Positions 21,886-33,862 of a stretch of 64,000 nucleotides of DNA are shown here, in pieces. The translations under genes were made by a program, and so were the position numbers. Location of the stretch: the NCBI RefSeq assembly GCF_003589595.1, contig NW_020653855.1:2968091-3032090 (forward strand). Reading direction: 5' to 3'. The DNA comes from Hyposmocoma kahamanoa (lineage: Eukaryota; Arthropoda; Insecta; Lepidoptera; Cosmopterigidae). Under the pieces are notes generated by a model. The model worked only from the letters and a program-made list of their open reading frames with translations, ran no database searches and had not been told where the DNA came from. Numbering within the stretch: the first letter of the stretch is position 1; each line of letters starts with the position of its first letter.

Positions 21886-22195
21886 TTCTACATTAAAATA
21901 ATTACAACTTTTTCTGAAAACAAAAACGACCTCGTAAGTTTATGGAATTCCATTTATTTACCAAGTTTTATTGAAATCGGTTACAGGAAAATGCGTGAAA
22001 CCGGATTCATCCCCTGTTTTGCCACCTTTAAAGGTGGAATATTTTCTTCAAATAAAAGGTACCAATACTCAGGCATCCTCTTTCCAATAAAAAAAGAATC
22101 ATCAAAATAGGTTCACAACGGACTAATCGCGTAACATCCATAAAAAAAATTCAGTCGAATTGAGAATCTTTTTTTTTTTTGAAGTTGGTTGAAAA
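21886..22195 (-). repeat. Family B repeat, diverged minus copy
   Basis: 'ccggattcatcccctgtttt' and 'gccacctttaaaggtgga', ending 'tttttttttttgaagttggtt'. Lacks the 40-70% section of the unit. Confidence 0.75.
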
Positions 22196-22429
22196 GCGCT
22201 GATAGCCGCTACCTGGTTATTGCCAACTTAGTGGTTTTACCATTACGTATGGGAAAACAATCAAATGGTACACTTTTTTAAATACGACATGACACTACAT
22301 AGCGCTATGTATGGCTGTGTAAGATCTATATCGCGTAATGCTGCGCAATGACGCGCTTTTAAAAAATTGAATTTTTTGTATTTTGACTTAAAAGCCACCA
22401 TTTCGGCCCAGATATGAGCTTACCTACAA

Positions 22430-22665
22430 TTAGGGCTTCGACACTCGCTCAAATTTACTCGATAAGTGCTTACCGCTGAGCGTACCGACGTCGGCACAAG
22501 CGCTCATACAAGTCTTTCATTTATAAGCATTCAGCTCCGCACGACTGCACACGGCGGACAACGTTATTTTCACATCTCTGAGCGTGTGTTTAGGTTCCTT
22601 TTTCCCCGTAGTGAGCGCCAGGTGTCATTAGTCAGAATCAGTAGTCTATTATAGTGTAGGCATTT
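22430..22665 (+). repeat. Dispersed repeat family D, copy 3
   Basis: 'gtgcttaccgctgagcgtac', 'cacaagcgctcatacaagtc', 'cagctccgcacgactgcaca' and 'agtgagcgccaggtgtcatt'. Abuts a SINE F tail. Confidence 0.75.
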
Positions 22666-22687
22666 TCTATTTTGTATTGAGTAACTA

Positions 22688-22828
22688 TTAAGTAAGCTAG
22701 AAGACGTCGGTTCGAATCCGGCCGGATCGAAGGAATTTTTTCTGTGTTCGATCTTTGTATTAATAATTATAACAAACTAGTGGAGTAATTTCACAAAAAA
22801 TAATTGAATATCAATTCAATAAAAATTT
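22688..22828 (+). repeat. SINE F, headless copy
   Basis: Starts within the head at 'agctagaagacgtcggttcg', keeps the B box 'ggttcgaatcc' and the tail 'attgaatatcaattcaataa'. Confidence 0.8.
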
Positions 22829-22834
22829 TAAATA

Positions 22835-23130
22835 CAGCGAATAGCGACATCTCTCGCCAGGACTGGTAACTGTAAAGGTACTAACTGGGTGATAAATCTT
22901 TCATAGATTTCTCATAGATGGCGCTACGACTAAAAAGTCGTTGAAAAAACCGAATACAAAGACACGACCCAAGCACATAGAAAAATTCGTGAGGTCCGCT
23001 GGTTCGTTCCGTGGCTTAGTTGGTATAGCGTCTGGCACGGTAAGCTAGAAGACGTCGGTTCGAATACGGCCGGATCGAAGGCATTTTTTCTGAATGTTGG
23101 ATCTTTGTATTAATAATTATAACAAACTAT
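22835..23130 (+). repeat. SINE F, full copy with tRNA-like promoter
   Basis: A leader 'gcgacatctctcgccaggac', then a tRNA-like segment near 23005-23080 with an A-box-like 'tggcttagttggtatagcg' and a B-box-like 'ggttcgaatacg', and a tail 'tgtattaataattataacaa'. Other copies: 50018-50555 (minus, interrupted) and 52825-53165. Confidence 0.82.
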
Positions 23131-24150
23131 TAAGTATTTTTTTACATTGTCTGCAAAATAAATTTCTTTCGTCTCATCGCCCCTAAAGACATAATAACGA
23201 AAGGCATATAATATTATGTAACGGTATATCATACGAGCCACGTAACGCCGCGACGTCGCGTGGTAGCACGATTTGTCATGCGACCAATAAATCTGTCTAT
23301 TTCTAGCCAGAACATGCCACCTATCTTACGTAAACTTTAACCTGTGACAGTTCGTTCCTCTCCCGACTAACTGTCGCATTAGGCAATTTTTTTGGGGTAG
23401 CGGTATTTTCGGTTTAACGCTGAGTGAACAATGGCAATATCACAGTTAAACGAATTCGTTAGCATCTTCAAATGTCTTAGTTACTAGTTTGAATAAAATA
23501 AATAAATTAGGTTTTTCAGTAGATACGTCTGGAAATAAAATCTATATTTAAAATGTAACCGGACTGATATCTACAACTATCAGTTTCTTAGTATCTTAAC
23601 GTTGAGCGACATCTAGCCGCCAAAAAAGGAATTTCAGTGCATACGTACGGATGTTGTCCACATTTAGTTTACGTAATACTAAATGTACCGATTCGACCGA
23701 TTTGTAATAAGCTAATAAAAGATTAACTACTTCATTAAACAAAATAAAATCGATAACTCCAAAACGCCACGCGAGAAAATGGTAAAACTGAAGAAAAAAG
23801 TTCCCAAAATCAGGGATAGACGCCACGTGGCGTCACAAAAAAAATAATTTGAGTCCGAATTACCAGTGCAATAGTCTGTCTTACGTTATTAATTAATTCA
23901 GTTTTTTGTTATGGCTTAAGTACATTCCTTTTGACCATACCAGTATACAAAATAGTTTGCTCTGAACTTTCCTGTTCAAGGCTTCTGTAGTTTATTTTGT
24001 TAAAATAATACACCGAATATATTTTATTTAAATTACGTAACACATAACCTCCAAAACTTGAAACTGAAATATCTTTTCCTGACTTCTCAGAATAGTAAAC
24101 CCACAACAAAATTTGTTCAGCTTTTTGCTATAGTAGAAGCTCTTACATAC
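23131..24150. other. No recognised feature
   Basis: About 1 kb with no coding or named repeat signal. Open frames of 66-76 codons on the minus strand have no domain. Confidence 0.45.
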
Positions 24151-24164
24151 GTAAAAACGATTGA

Positions 24165-24770
24165 TTGCAAAAAAAAAAAGTTTTAACAGACTCAAAGAGT
24201 GCCCTCCAACACTTGATTAAATATACTCAAGGAGCTAGAGGCGTCCCGGTGGCATATACAATTATTCGCCAAATGTTAGAACTTCGTAGTCTTAATTTTT
24301 GTATAACTTTACAATGGGTACCATCACGTATCGGCATCGCCGGGAACGAAGAGGTGGACCGATTTGAGATGTGTACCAAATCACTCTGATTATTTGACCG
24401 TGGCAAAAGAACAGTGTCATCTGGAAATAGTATTTTGATGACAGGTCGCGTAGTAAAGGCATTTGGTATAAAACGTTGCAGCCTTGCCTCCTTCGGACTC
24501 CATGATTTGACGGTGCCGATATGTGCAGAGCAAATTTAGTCACAGCATTTCGGGTCCGATCCGTATACGTGCCTCTAAACAGCTTCTCATACTTAATGAG
24601 AAAGGTCCAATCCCCCAATTGCACTGAATGTGACATAGTGGAGGACCATATCTTGACGGAGTGCGTACGGAACGAAGCCGAAAGAAGGGATGTCTCTTAT
24701 AGTGTGGATTGCACTTTGGCAGATTTGCAGTCGATAAATATTCTATCGACTATCGACTGATTATTGGTCA
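24165..24770 (+). pseudogene. LINE 3' coding end: RNase H and zinc-knuckle tail
   Basis: 24180-24370 reads 'VLTDSKSALQHLIKYTQG' then 'FCITLQWVPSRIGIAGNEEV', the TDSKSA..WVPSHxGIxGNExaD signature of the RNase H domain carried by jockey/I/R1-type LINEs. 24521-24760, in another frame, has 'NCTECDIVEDHILTECV', the CxxC..ED..H.L.eC knuckle typical of the tail. The segments are joined only through frameshifts (about 24390-24520). Decayed, 5'-truncated. Confidence 0.85.
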
Positions 24771-25620
24771 CGCTTATGAAATAAATAGCCGAACTTTTTA
24801 CATTTGAATTATCCTCGGTCCATTATTTCTCCAATTACTGAGCACAAGTTCATTGAAATTGTCAATTTTTGTTATTTTATACATACAACACTGTACTTAA
24901 AACTATGTTTATGAAAAATACAAAGAGGAGACATATTTTAATGTTTTTCATTTTAATTCAATATAGATAATCAAATCTGGCTATTCTTGTTAAAATTAAC
25001 ATAAATAAAAATTTATCTCGATATTTGTAGGCCAACTGTCAAATTAAGGATAAAGAAGGCAATAACGCATTTAGTAATCATTAGAACTTCGTAATATTCA
25101 CAATTCAGTAATTTTTGGCAACATTTTATCATCTTTCACAATCTATCGATAAAACTATTGATAACAACTACGTAACTATTTAACATTTTATGAAAACTGG
25201 CAACCCTACAAATGTCATTTTACTCCGTCTTCAAAAAAGACAGACTATATTGGTATAACAAATCTATTTTATATAATAATTATTTATTTATTTTTTCTCA
25301 ACATACAAGGTAAGTTGTATAAATTCTTACTGACTAATAAGTTTCTACATTAAACCTTATTTGCGAGAGACTGGTGCCGGAGATAGGCATAAAAATGCCT
25401 GTATTACATTACAGGCCACCAGGTCCCTGTTCTTACATCTATGTTAAAATCAATTTTACATAGATTAGGTAGGTACAGTAAATCAACAGTAAAATGGATT
25501 TAAATGCTTTGTGATCAATTAATTGCTTTAAATTTGCAAAATTACATTAAACAAAATTACTGCAATTTTTTGGAAAGAATGAGAATTGAGATACAAATTC
25601 ATAAAAGAAAATATCATAAT
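24771..25620. other. A+T-rich spacer
   Basis: Nothing recognised. 25370-25435 has a short 'tgccggagataggcat' and 'aatgcctgtattacattac' tract without a match that I know. Confidence 0.45.
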
Positions 25621-25621
25621 T

Positions 25622-26062
25622 TCAGTACAGAGTACTAGAAAAAACCGATCTCAAAAGTAGGTGGAATTACGTCTATTTGCTAAGTTTTATTGAAATATCC
25701 CCTAGTTCGCCACTATACGGGACTTGACACAGGAGATAATAAAAATCAGTTCTCACTACACAAAGTATATTGAGAGAGACAAACGCCTTGATTTGGAGAA
25801 TAGCAAAACCAACCATTACAATAATTGCTCCTAAAGTAAAATTTAGGCGCAATTTATAAAAATGAATATTCATGCGTGATCAGCCACCCTTATAGATGGA
25901 TTATTTTCTTTAAAATGAAATGGGACCGCTATGGAGGTACCCTCTTTCCAACAAAAAAATAATCATTAAAATCGGTTCACAAATACCGGAGTTATCGCGT
26001 ACAATACATACAAAAAAAAAAAGTACAGTCGAATTGAGAACCTCCTCCTTTATTTGAAATCG
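25622..26062 (-). repeat. Family B repeat, near-complete minus copy
   Basis: From 'agtacagagtactagaaaaa' to 'aacctcctcctttatttgaa'. The minus frame at 25673-25873 is inside the repeat and is not a gene. Confidence 0.85.
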
Positions 26063-26269
26063 GTTAAAAAGTAAATAAATTTTCATGTGTAATTCGGTAA
26101 AAGAGAAGTTGAGCTAGTGTGCTTGCGAGTGTTGTGGGTATTTGTATTTGGGTGGGTAAATAAATGTATGAGCAATACTTTAATTAGAACGTGGGATGCA
26201 AAAGGTTTTCAGTCTTGCTATAGTCCAATGACTTAAGCCACTTTACCACTGCTCGCTTATAGCTGGTTC

Positions 26270-26690
26270 TTGGTAGGTGACGTATTGTTGTGCTGTTATT
26301 GATTTTATTATATAATCGACTGCCAAGATAGCAATAAAACCTCTGGGCAAGACTTAGACGGCAAGGCTTGTTGGCAAAGACGGCACCTTTCCTTCGTTTA
26401 CCGACTAGGTTACCTGGATTGTAAATACGTAAGTTCAGAATGTTTATTTTTAAGTACGGTGGCTAGAATAAATAGTTGGCGCACTGTCAGTAAATCCCAG
26501 GTTTTATATAGATCCGTTGTAGGGAATCTAAAGGGAAGAACAGCTGATACTTTGAGAATTGCTCTTTGAGCTCTCTCAACCTCAATTAGGTGTGATTTTG
26601 CACGTCCGCCCCATGAGGTAATGCAGACAACAACAAAGATTGACCCAATAATAGACTTCACTATGCAACTTTGTTCTATATGTAGTTCCC
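26270..26690 (-). pseudogene. LINE reverse-transcriptase thumb and C-terminus
   Basis: On the minus strand: Thr-Ser-Trp-Gly-Gly near 26610, 'VERAQRAILKVSAVLPFRFP' (about 26583-26524) and 'LLTVRQLFILATVLKNKHSE' (about 26494-26435). A frameshift near 26412 leads into Gly-Lys-Arg-Arg-Lys-Gly and 'CRLSLAQRFYCYLGSRLYNK' (about 26375-26310). The order WGG, E.aQRa.Lk....FRFPT, LTVRQLFIL, RRfYCfLG..lYNK is that of an insect non-LTR RT C-terminus. Confidence 0.82.
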
Positions 26691-26714
26691 TAAGAATCAG
26701 TTAGATGGCATTGA

Positions 26715-26832
26715 TTCTTTGTGTGGCTTCAGATTGACTGCATATGTGCAGTTAATTCGTGAAGTCGTAATCAACTTCACGCATTGACTACATGCAGCCG
26801 TGAAGTCGGTTTTAACTGCATGTAGTCGAATA
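26715..26832. repeat. Imperfect inverted-repeat cluster
   Basis: 'gactgcatatgtgcagtt', 'tcgtgaagtcgtaatcaact', 'gactacatgcagccgtgaag' and 'taactgcatgtagtcg' form overlapping inverted and direct pairs. A related palindrome is at 55114-55148. Confidence 0.65.
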
Positions 26833-26965
26833 AATTACTATCCAAAGGTTGCTTGAAAGAAATTGCTACCTAGCAATAAGGCCGCCTGTTATACATTAGT
26901 ACTTAACTTTGTGATATTTACATTACTGTTCTGTGATTGTCATTGTAATTTTTAATGTTTTTTTT

Positions 26966-27167
26966 GTAACATCAAGTAATGGGACGAACTAGTCGTGCGT
27001 CTGATGGTAACTACCACTGCACCCGTCACTCTGACACATAAGTTGAAAAGTCCCATGTACCCACAATTTCACCAGCACTCTCACTCTTCAAAACCGAAAC
27101 GCAGTAATGCTCATATTACTGGCAGTGCTACCTTGGACGAACTCTTTCACAAGGAGCTCTACTGCTA
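26966..27167 (-). repeat. Family A repeat, minus copy with internal deletion
   Basis: 'atcaagtaatgggacgaact' to 'cacaaggagctctactgcta'. The 'cataacagttgcagtgccac' section is deleted between 'gatggtaa' and 'ctaccactgcacc'. Confidence 0.85.
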
Positions 27168-27600
27168 AACTAGAACATAATTGAATGTGCAATCAAGAAT
27201 ATTTCAATAAATTATTTTTGTTTCTTACGTGCCCACTATAAAAAATCGAAAACCGAAAGTTTTCACAAACGAACGAACGAAACAAATTATATTCTTTTTT
27301 GTAATTTGAGTTGTACGCAATCAGCCATTTGATCTGTAAAAAATCCGAAACGTTGGCTTGTTTGAAAAAAAAAACGTATAGATCTGAGAAATTTTGATAT
27401 CCAAAGTTTTGCATCGGTTTTAGTTTCCGTCGATATTGTAAGTTATATCCGTTAATATTTGCCGATACCGAAACTTTATACTGTAATCACTATCCCCGGT
27501 ACTTAACCAAACATAATGCGCCTGCAATTAATTGACCGGGCGCAAGATATTGCAAATTTCACAATATCCTTCTTTACTTGTACTGATGGACTCAACTGAT
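27168..27600. other. No recognised feature
   Basis: Spacer; open frames without domains. Confidence 0.45.
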
Positions 27601-27609
27601 AAAATTGAT

Positions 27610-28050
27610 AGCAGTCGAGCTCCTTGTGGAAGAGTTCGTCCAGAACGACTACTGCCACCTTAATATTTCTGCCGCCGAGCAGTAATATGATCATTACTGT
27701 GTTTCGGTTTCGAAGAGTAAAGGCGCTGGTGAAAATACAGGCACATGAGACGCATGTGACAAAAACTCAAAACCGAGAAAATAATACCTTATAATTATAA
27801 TATTATAAGGCATTATTATACTTTATACCTTATCCATTTAGGAAAAAAATAAAAATAGTGACAGATCAGCCTTCTTTTTTTGATCACGGCTGTATAAGTA
27901 ATAGAATTTTTGAAAAAAATGTCACATGCGCCCTTTCAACTAACGGCGGCAGAACTTATGTCTCCGGTTGACAGGCGCAGTGGCAGTGTCTCTCAGGGTT
28001 TTGCGATTTATAGCTCGGAGTGGCATTGCAACTGGCGCGTAGCCAGACAT
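27610..28050 (+). repeat. Family A repeat split by a ~180-bp insert
   Basis: The first half is 27610-27763 ('cgagctccttgtggaagagt' to 'caggcacatgagacg'). The second half is about 27945-28050 ('ctccggttgacaggcgcagt', 'gcgatttatagctcggagtg'). The insert contains the near palindrome at 27785-27820 ('accttataattataatatt', 'ataaggcattatt'). Confidence 0.7.
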
Positions 28051-28249
28051 GTGACTGAAAGTGTGTGTGAAATAACTTCATTAAAATTTTAAGTTCCTCC
28101 TCCTTTCACGATACGTCCCGCTGTTGTTCACTGGGCCACTTCTTTACAAGTCTTCAAAAAGGTCCTCAAACTTTTACAAGCAGATTTATTACTCTTACAC
28201 GTACCACTGCCAGGTACGTTTCTAATTTAAGAAGGGAATTTAATTAGCC

Positions 28250-28365
28250 CATAATCGTCACCATCGACAATTAGACGTTTCACTATTAGGCACGTGTCTC
28301 CTCTAAAGAGATGATTTAGGCCGTGGTCCGCTACGCTGGCCTAATACGAATCTGGATAAGCGAGA
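28250..28365 (+). repeat. Dispersed repeat family C, partial
   Basis: 'attaggcacgtgtctcctct' and 'tttaggccgtggtccgctac'. Confidence 0.6.
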
Positions 28366-28397
28366 GTTATTATTACTAAACTTAACTTACTACTTAA

Positions 28398-28592
28398 CTG
28401 CCTCCGTGGCCGAATGATTATCATGCTGATCTGCCACGCTGAGGTCCCGAGTTCAATTCCCGGGCCGAGAAAAATATTTGTATGGCCTACATTTATTTCT
28501 TTCGTGAGTTTGGGTGTAATTTGTTCATGGCTTCCTCGATACAGGGTTTCCCTAGTGCGGGGCTATGTGTGTGTGCGTCAGCATATACATTC
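28398..28592 (+). repeat. tRNA-derived SINE, family T
   Basis: tRNA-like head 'tgcctccgtggccgaatgat' with B-box 'gttcaattcc', then 'tgtatggcctacatttattt', 'cgtgagtttgggtgtaattt' and 'ctagtgcggggctatg'. The head resembles a Ser/Leu-type tRNA but the downstream half is non-tRNA. Confidence 0.85.
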
Positions 28593-29340
28593 ACAAATGT
28601 GCGTAACTTAGACGTTAAGTCATAGGTAAATGGCGCCACAGGGGTTCGAACTCAAAAAGCAACCATTTTACCTCTGGGTTAACAGCGCTGTTTTCTTTCT
28701 TTCTTTTAACTACGGCTTATTTTCAAACTTCACATGTAATTTGTTTATTTGCGAAGTAAACACTTTTGATTTATGGTACCGTTGACCTTTCTTCTACTGA
28801 ACTACTGCCGCTTTAGCCCGGTGTATTATTTCAATATTCAATAAAAAGTAATAATAATAAAGTATTTATGCCAGAATCTCGTCCATCGTCCGTCTTTGTA
28901 TTTGGTTTTCAAAGACTTTTAGCCGTGGCGCCATCTACGAGAAATCTACGAAAGTATTTCGTAAAACACGATTCCTAAAATTTTCACGATAAAAAAAAAA
29001 CACAAAGTTACCTCGAAATTTTATAAGAAAACCGCTGTATTCAATAGATAAATAACACGTTTATTCAGCACAAATACAAATACAAGCCGAAACAAAACAT
29101 TTACAATCACTTCACAGAGCATAACATAAAAGCATATAGAACATTCATTATTAACTTTATACACAAATATGTATAAACACACAACACACACACAAATGTG
29201 TATAAAGTTAATAATATGTTTTACATAAGTATGTAAAACACATGCTGCGAGAAAAACAAATACTGTCAGAAAAACAATCAAATACTTATAAGAATTGATA
29301 AAATTTTAATGTACCTATGACTACAGTTTGTGCTGAAATA
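28593..29340. other. No recognised gene
   Basis: A minus-strand tRNA-like piece around 28635-28690 ('ggggttcgaactc' with 'ttacctctgggttaac') is too degenerate to call. The Val/Phe/Ile-rich minus frame at 29021-29281 is hydrophobic by composition but without a domain. Confidence 0.4.
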
Positions 29341-29430
29341 GCCCTGACTCAGCATAAATACCGTAGATCGAGAGAAGTTAAACAGTGCTGGTTTTCTGCC
29401 AGTACCATATGGTGAGCAATCGCAGCCCAG
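29341..29430 (+). pseudogene. 5S rRNA-like fragment
   Basis: 'gatcgagagaagttaaacag' (about 29367-29386), 'tgctgg', 'agtaccatatggtga' (29401-29415) and 'gcaatcgc' follow, in order and at about normal spacing, the internal control region and 3' half of animal 5S rRNA (GATC..GAAGTTAA.CAG.G..GG...AGTAC..GGTG). The 5' portion is compressed and mismatched, so it cannot be a functional 5S gene. It could be a retropseudogene or the head of a 5S-derived SINE. Confidence 0.5.
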
Positions 29431-30685
29431 TAAGCCATGCCACCAAAGTGCATCACACGCAAATATATGTACCTAAAAGTTTAACATGTAAGGCAAATAA
29501 TGTAAATAGTGTAAAGTAATGAAGGTAAGCAATATAAATAATAATGTAAGTTTACAAACATAATTTTAAATGATAACAATAGCCACCAAATATGAATATA
29601 TATAGGTACGGAAATTCAGATTTACAGGTATCAAACCCATCGATTAGGGAAATATCTATGTAGCGAGACTAGATAGATATGTTGAAGATGTTTTTTGTAT
29701 TCACGCTTAAATCGTTTTTTATTATTGATGCAATAGGTATTTACATATCGCACTGCTAATACAATAGTGTATTAACTCAAAATGTGAATTTATTCAGTAT
29801 AGCTGAAAAACGAATTACTCAGTTCCCGTGAAAGATTATTATAATTTATGTATAGGTTAAAATTTATTAGACATCTGAACAATTTCGTACTTGCCAAATA
29901 GAAGTATATTTAAAAATAAGTGAAAAGTAATTTTATATTTTTGAGTAAGGACTGTTTTGTCCTGAACTAGCTCACAAAACGTTTGTCTATTTCTGGGTTA
30001 AGTAGATGTATTTTAATGGTTTCTTACAATATTCTAATGACAATTTTAATGACATGTAGAGAAAGAAATTTTACGGTCAGAAATGGTGAAATAATGAATT
30101 TCACATTTTTTGAGTTACAACACTACTGTAATAGTAGTGCGATATACCAATGTTTATTTTTATATCAACTGACCTAAATAAAACACGTATATAGTATACA
30201 ATATACATTTTTCAAATGACTTCATTTTCGTTTGTAAAAAAATAAACGCTGAAATAAAGCCAGTGTCCACGCCTTTCGACCCGCGCAGTAGACCCGATTC
30301 AGTACGTGAAACATTTGAATACAAGCTGAGGTAGTGTCGACTCTTATATAATATATAAGTAAAATATAAATAACTTTTGTACATAAAAATTGAAAGTCAC
30401 GTACTTCCATGATAAAGGGAGCCCTATACCCTCGTTGTTCTGTCACCTCCTGTCGTTGTCAAACCGACGTACAATTGACAATAATGTCAAGATGCAATTT
30501 GAATGCAATTACGCAATTGAAACTGTCAAATACAATTGTTTGACCCCACGTTTAAAGTTTAACTGAGATACACTTTGAAGTCCCAGGGATTATATATTAT
30601 TTGTACGGACAGCGGGGAGCTTTAGGACTTTCTAAAATGGAAGACAAAGGATTGACATGAGGAGATACTGGCATAACATCTCCTA
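29431..30685. other. No recognised feature
   Basis: A+T-rich spacer. Overlapping 74-codon minus frames at 30160-30446 show no domain. Confidence 0.45.
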
Positions 30686-30689
30686 TGTC

Positions 30690-31095
30690 TGTGTAGTATG
30701 AATTGAAACTAAGGATAATACAAATAGTAGGTAGAAAATACCTAATGCCTTAATGCCATTAGGCATTCTCTACCAGTCAACCGAAGAGCTGAGTTCAGAA
30801 AAAAAAATCGGAGTGCATAACGTGACAAATAAAAACAGATCAGACACATGATCTAATTGACATATTCTGTTGCTCTGAAAATAATTTGAGAAAGCTTGTC
30901 TATGGGTGTTGTGTAAATATGTATAACAGCAATTGTTCTGATAAGTTTGTCCGTTGTAATTTAGTATAATATAATAGGTATGTAATAGAGTTTAGATATA
31001 AGTAATTAACTAGATATGTAAGAATGATGTCGACGCTATCGAATTGGGTGTACCTAACCTGTAAGGATAGAGTTGTGTAAATAAATAAATAAAGA
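30690..31095 (+). repeat. Possible LINE 3' UTR ending in AATAAATAAATAAAG
   Basis: A long A+T-rich non-coding stretch ends with 'gatagagttgtgtaaataaa' and taaa repeats, the usual 3' end of insect LINEs. No coding part is present, so class is unproven. Confidence 0.35.
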
Positions 31096-31194
31096 TAAAT
31101 AAATCAAAATTTATAAATAACTATGATCATTATTTACATACAATATAAAATATACATACTATATATAACATATATAAACATGTATAATAACGCA

Positions 31195-31395
31195 CACACT
31201 CTACATAGACCCGCATTAGGAAAACCCTCTGTCGCGGGTGCCAATGGACACACACATAGACAACCACAAATTACACCCAAAGTCACGAGAGAAATAAATG
31301 TAGGCCATACAAGTATTTCTCTCGGCCTGGGAATCGAACCTGGGACCTATGCGTGGGAGTATGCATGGTAACCGTTCGGCCACGGAGGCAGTTAG
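31195..31395 (-). repeat. tRNA-derived SINE, family T, minus copy
   Basis: 'ccgcattaggaaaaccctct', 'tgtaggccatacaagtattt', then 'gggaatcgaacctgggacc' (inverse B box) and 'taaccgttcggccacggagg' (inverse head). Confidence 0.85.
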
Positions 31396-32376
31396 TATTA
31401 TCTATATATATAAAGCATATACATATTATTTACGTGCTTGAAAGCTAGCTTACTCGGCGCATTTTGACTATTTTATCACGCATAGACTTAACTAACTAAG
31501 TAACTTCTAACCTGACTTGCGTTGAAAAAAAAACCAAAACATAATCATTCAAACGTAATGAAATGATTCCAAAACAAAACAGAAAAAAATTAAAAAAAGA
31601 AAAATTAAATTACATGCTATTCACATAAACAAGAACTCAGAAAGACACTTTCTGTGGTGACAGCGGTCACAAAAGCTAAATTGGACGTAGTTAAGCAAAA
31701 AGAATCTAATCCATAAAATTATCAAAATATGCATTATATGTACCCGACGGTGCCTAAAGTCTAAGTCTAAACTCTTAGATCAGCAAAAAAAAATCCAACT
31801 TATAAACATAAATAAATATCTCTGATCTCATACCCACAGCGATTCGAACCGTGGACCTCTCAATGGACAATCACTTGACATTTCTTTTCTTTCTCTTACT
31901 ACGATTTATAGTCGAACATCAAATGTGATTTGTTTTAAAAAAATTTTAATTTATTATACCGAAATACCGATGTACTCTGGTGAGCATTGGTCTCCTTCAT
32001 TTCAATAAAAATACATCACCTGTTGTCGAAAACTTTCTTAACCGTTTAAAAGTGTTTTATCGAACCTGCATACTTAATCGTGCCACTTGCCAGTCATGAA
32101 AATGTGAACCGTTTTTCTATTTTAAACAGCACATTGTTGGCCGCTTAATGGGAATCAAACCCTACCAAGCACATCTATTTCACATCTTTTGTAGTAAAAA
32201 AGAAAATATTTTTATAAATATTTTGCTACGGAACTTGATATTATCAATCTATTCAGAGACCTCGGAATATCCCTAGTATTTCGAGTAAAGTATGTTTAAA
32301 ATCTGAGGCTAGCCGGCCGGGAACCGCCCCGCGCTGCGGTAAAAACAATATTTGTCATAGTTTGATAGATGTCTGC
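31396..32376. other. No recognised gene
   Basis: 31838-31862 has an inverse B-box-like 'agcgattcgaaccgtgga', too isolated to call. The rest is A+T-rich spacer, apart from a short GC-rich patch at about 32307-32340. Confidence 0.4.
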
Positions 32377-33122
32377 ACTAGGGATGGACGATGTCGATAG
32401 TATTTTTATTTTCGATATCGATAGTAACATACAATTGTTTTTTATTATTGTACGTCTACTTATATCTTAATTCATTAGAGTCAAAGAAATTGTCTATAAC
32501 AATACTGATAAATATTTCCAACAAAGGGATACGGTTCAAAATTTGTGCTTTATTTAACATTCTTATTGGTACAGGTATATTTAGCCTATTTAGTAGAGCT
32601 CTTTGCATCCTTAATATGAAGTCCTGCATTTCAGTCCCATCGTTACCCATGCGCCACAGAGTCTTTTTCGAAACATGTTAAATAAAGCACAAGTTTAGTT
32701 TATTCGTGATTGCTTATTTTCAACGTTTAAGGAAAACTACCATGATAAACTACACGTAGAAGGTTCACGTAACACTTCAAAGGAATATTTGCTCTCTAAT
32801 CAGAAGAGACCCGTGCAGAGTTGTGGGACTTATATTATCTTGATGATCGTGAGTCATACAAAACTCACACAAATACAGATATTCATATTAAATGCATTGT
32901 ACTTAACATTTTCTACACAGCGGCCTTAAAAGACATATGTCCAGCAGTGGGTGATACAGGGTTGAAATGAAATTATGAACTAATAATAATATATAAATAA
33001 AATATTTGCAACACTCTACTAATTTGAAACCACAGTCTATAATATTTTGATTCAGCTGGCACAGAATCTCAAACGTAATAAAACACGTTAATTATATCGA
33101 TGCTGTATTATCCCATCACTAC
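32377..33122. mobile_element. Possible hAT-like non-autonomous element
   Basis: The left end 'ctagggatggacgatgtcga' (32378-32397) is echoed in inverse by 'atgctgtattatcccatcac' (33100-33119). Within it, 32540-32560 and 32675-32695 are an inverted pair (20 of 21 matching) around 'gtgctttatttaacat'. No transposase frame and the target-site duplication is unclear. Confidence 0.4.
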
Positions 33123-33339
33123 TAAAAGACATCGCTGCAGGACTAGAGAGACAAGAAAAACGTCTTCATAACGCACCTGGGCACCGCTAGCTCTACTTCG
33201 ACTTTATATTTTGATACTTGACATGCTGACACTACGGTTTGTAATTTGTAAGCCCAACTGATGAGTGTTTTTACTCTGGACAGCATATAACGCATGAGTT
33301 AAAAATTATAATTCAGTTTATAAAAATAACTTCACTTTT

Positions 33340-33492
33340 ACCAGACACAACTTATACCAGAGTAACGGAATTCACTCTGAGGTACTAAAAAAACCACTCA
33401 GACCAGAACCAATTAAAAAAACTAATTTCCCTAATTGGTCCTACCGGGAATCGAACCCGGGACAGTGCAAACCGTTGGGCCACCGAGGTTAG
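33340..33492 (-). repeat. tRNA-derived SINE, family K, minus copy
   Basis: 'gtaacggaattcactctgag', 'cgggaatcgaacccgggac' (inverse B box) and 'caaaccgttgggccaccgag' (inverse A-box region) are shared with 48640-48790. Confidence 0.72.
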
Positions 33493-33573
33493 TCATAGGT
33501 ACACGTCACCACAGAGATTCGAACCATCACCAAATGAGAAGCAACTGTTCTTCCACTAGGCTCTATCACGTGA

Positions 33574-33862
33574 CTCTTTTTTTTATGATACCAACTGACG
33601 TGGCGAACAAGTCGTACGCCTGGTGGTAAGCGACACGCCTGTCCATAACAGTTGCATTGCCGCTCAGAGACCTCAGGACTGCCAATGTGCCCGTCACTCT
33701 GAGGCATAAGTTGAAAAGTCCCATGCGCCTCTAATTTCACCAGCACCCTTACCTTTAAAAACCGAAATGCACTAATGGTCACATCACTGCTTGGCGGCAT
33801 AAATAGGTAAGATGACAATATTGCTCTGGCCGAACTCTTCCACAAGGGGCTCTACTGCTACT
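33574..33862 (-). repeat. Family A repeat, near-complete minus copy
   Basis: Begins with a T run and 'atgataccaactgacgtggc', has 'acaagtcgtacgcctggtgg', 'gaggcataagttgaaaagtc', and ends 'caaggggctctactgcta'. The 118-codon minus frame here is a repeat shadow. Confidence 0.88.

Noticed and set aside
28398..28470. Functional tRNA gene (Ser/Leu-like) and similar heads elsewhere
   Set aside because: The A/B boxes are present but the 3' half lacks an acceptor stem and each head is followed by the same non-tRNA SINE body.
33489..33845. 118-codon minus frame
   Set aside because: Lies wholly within a family A repeat.
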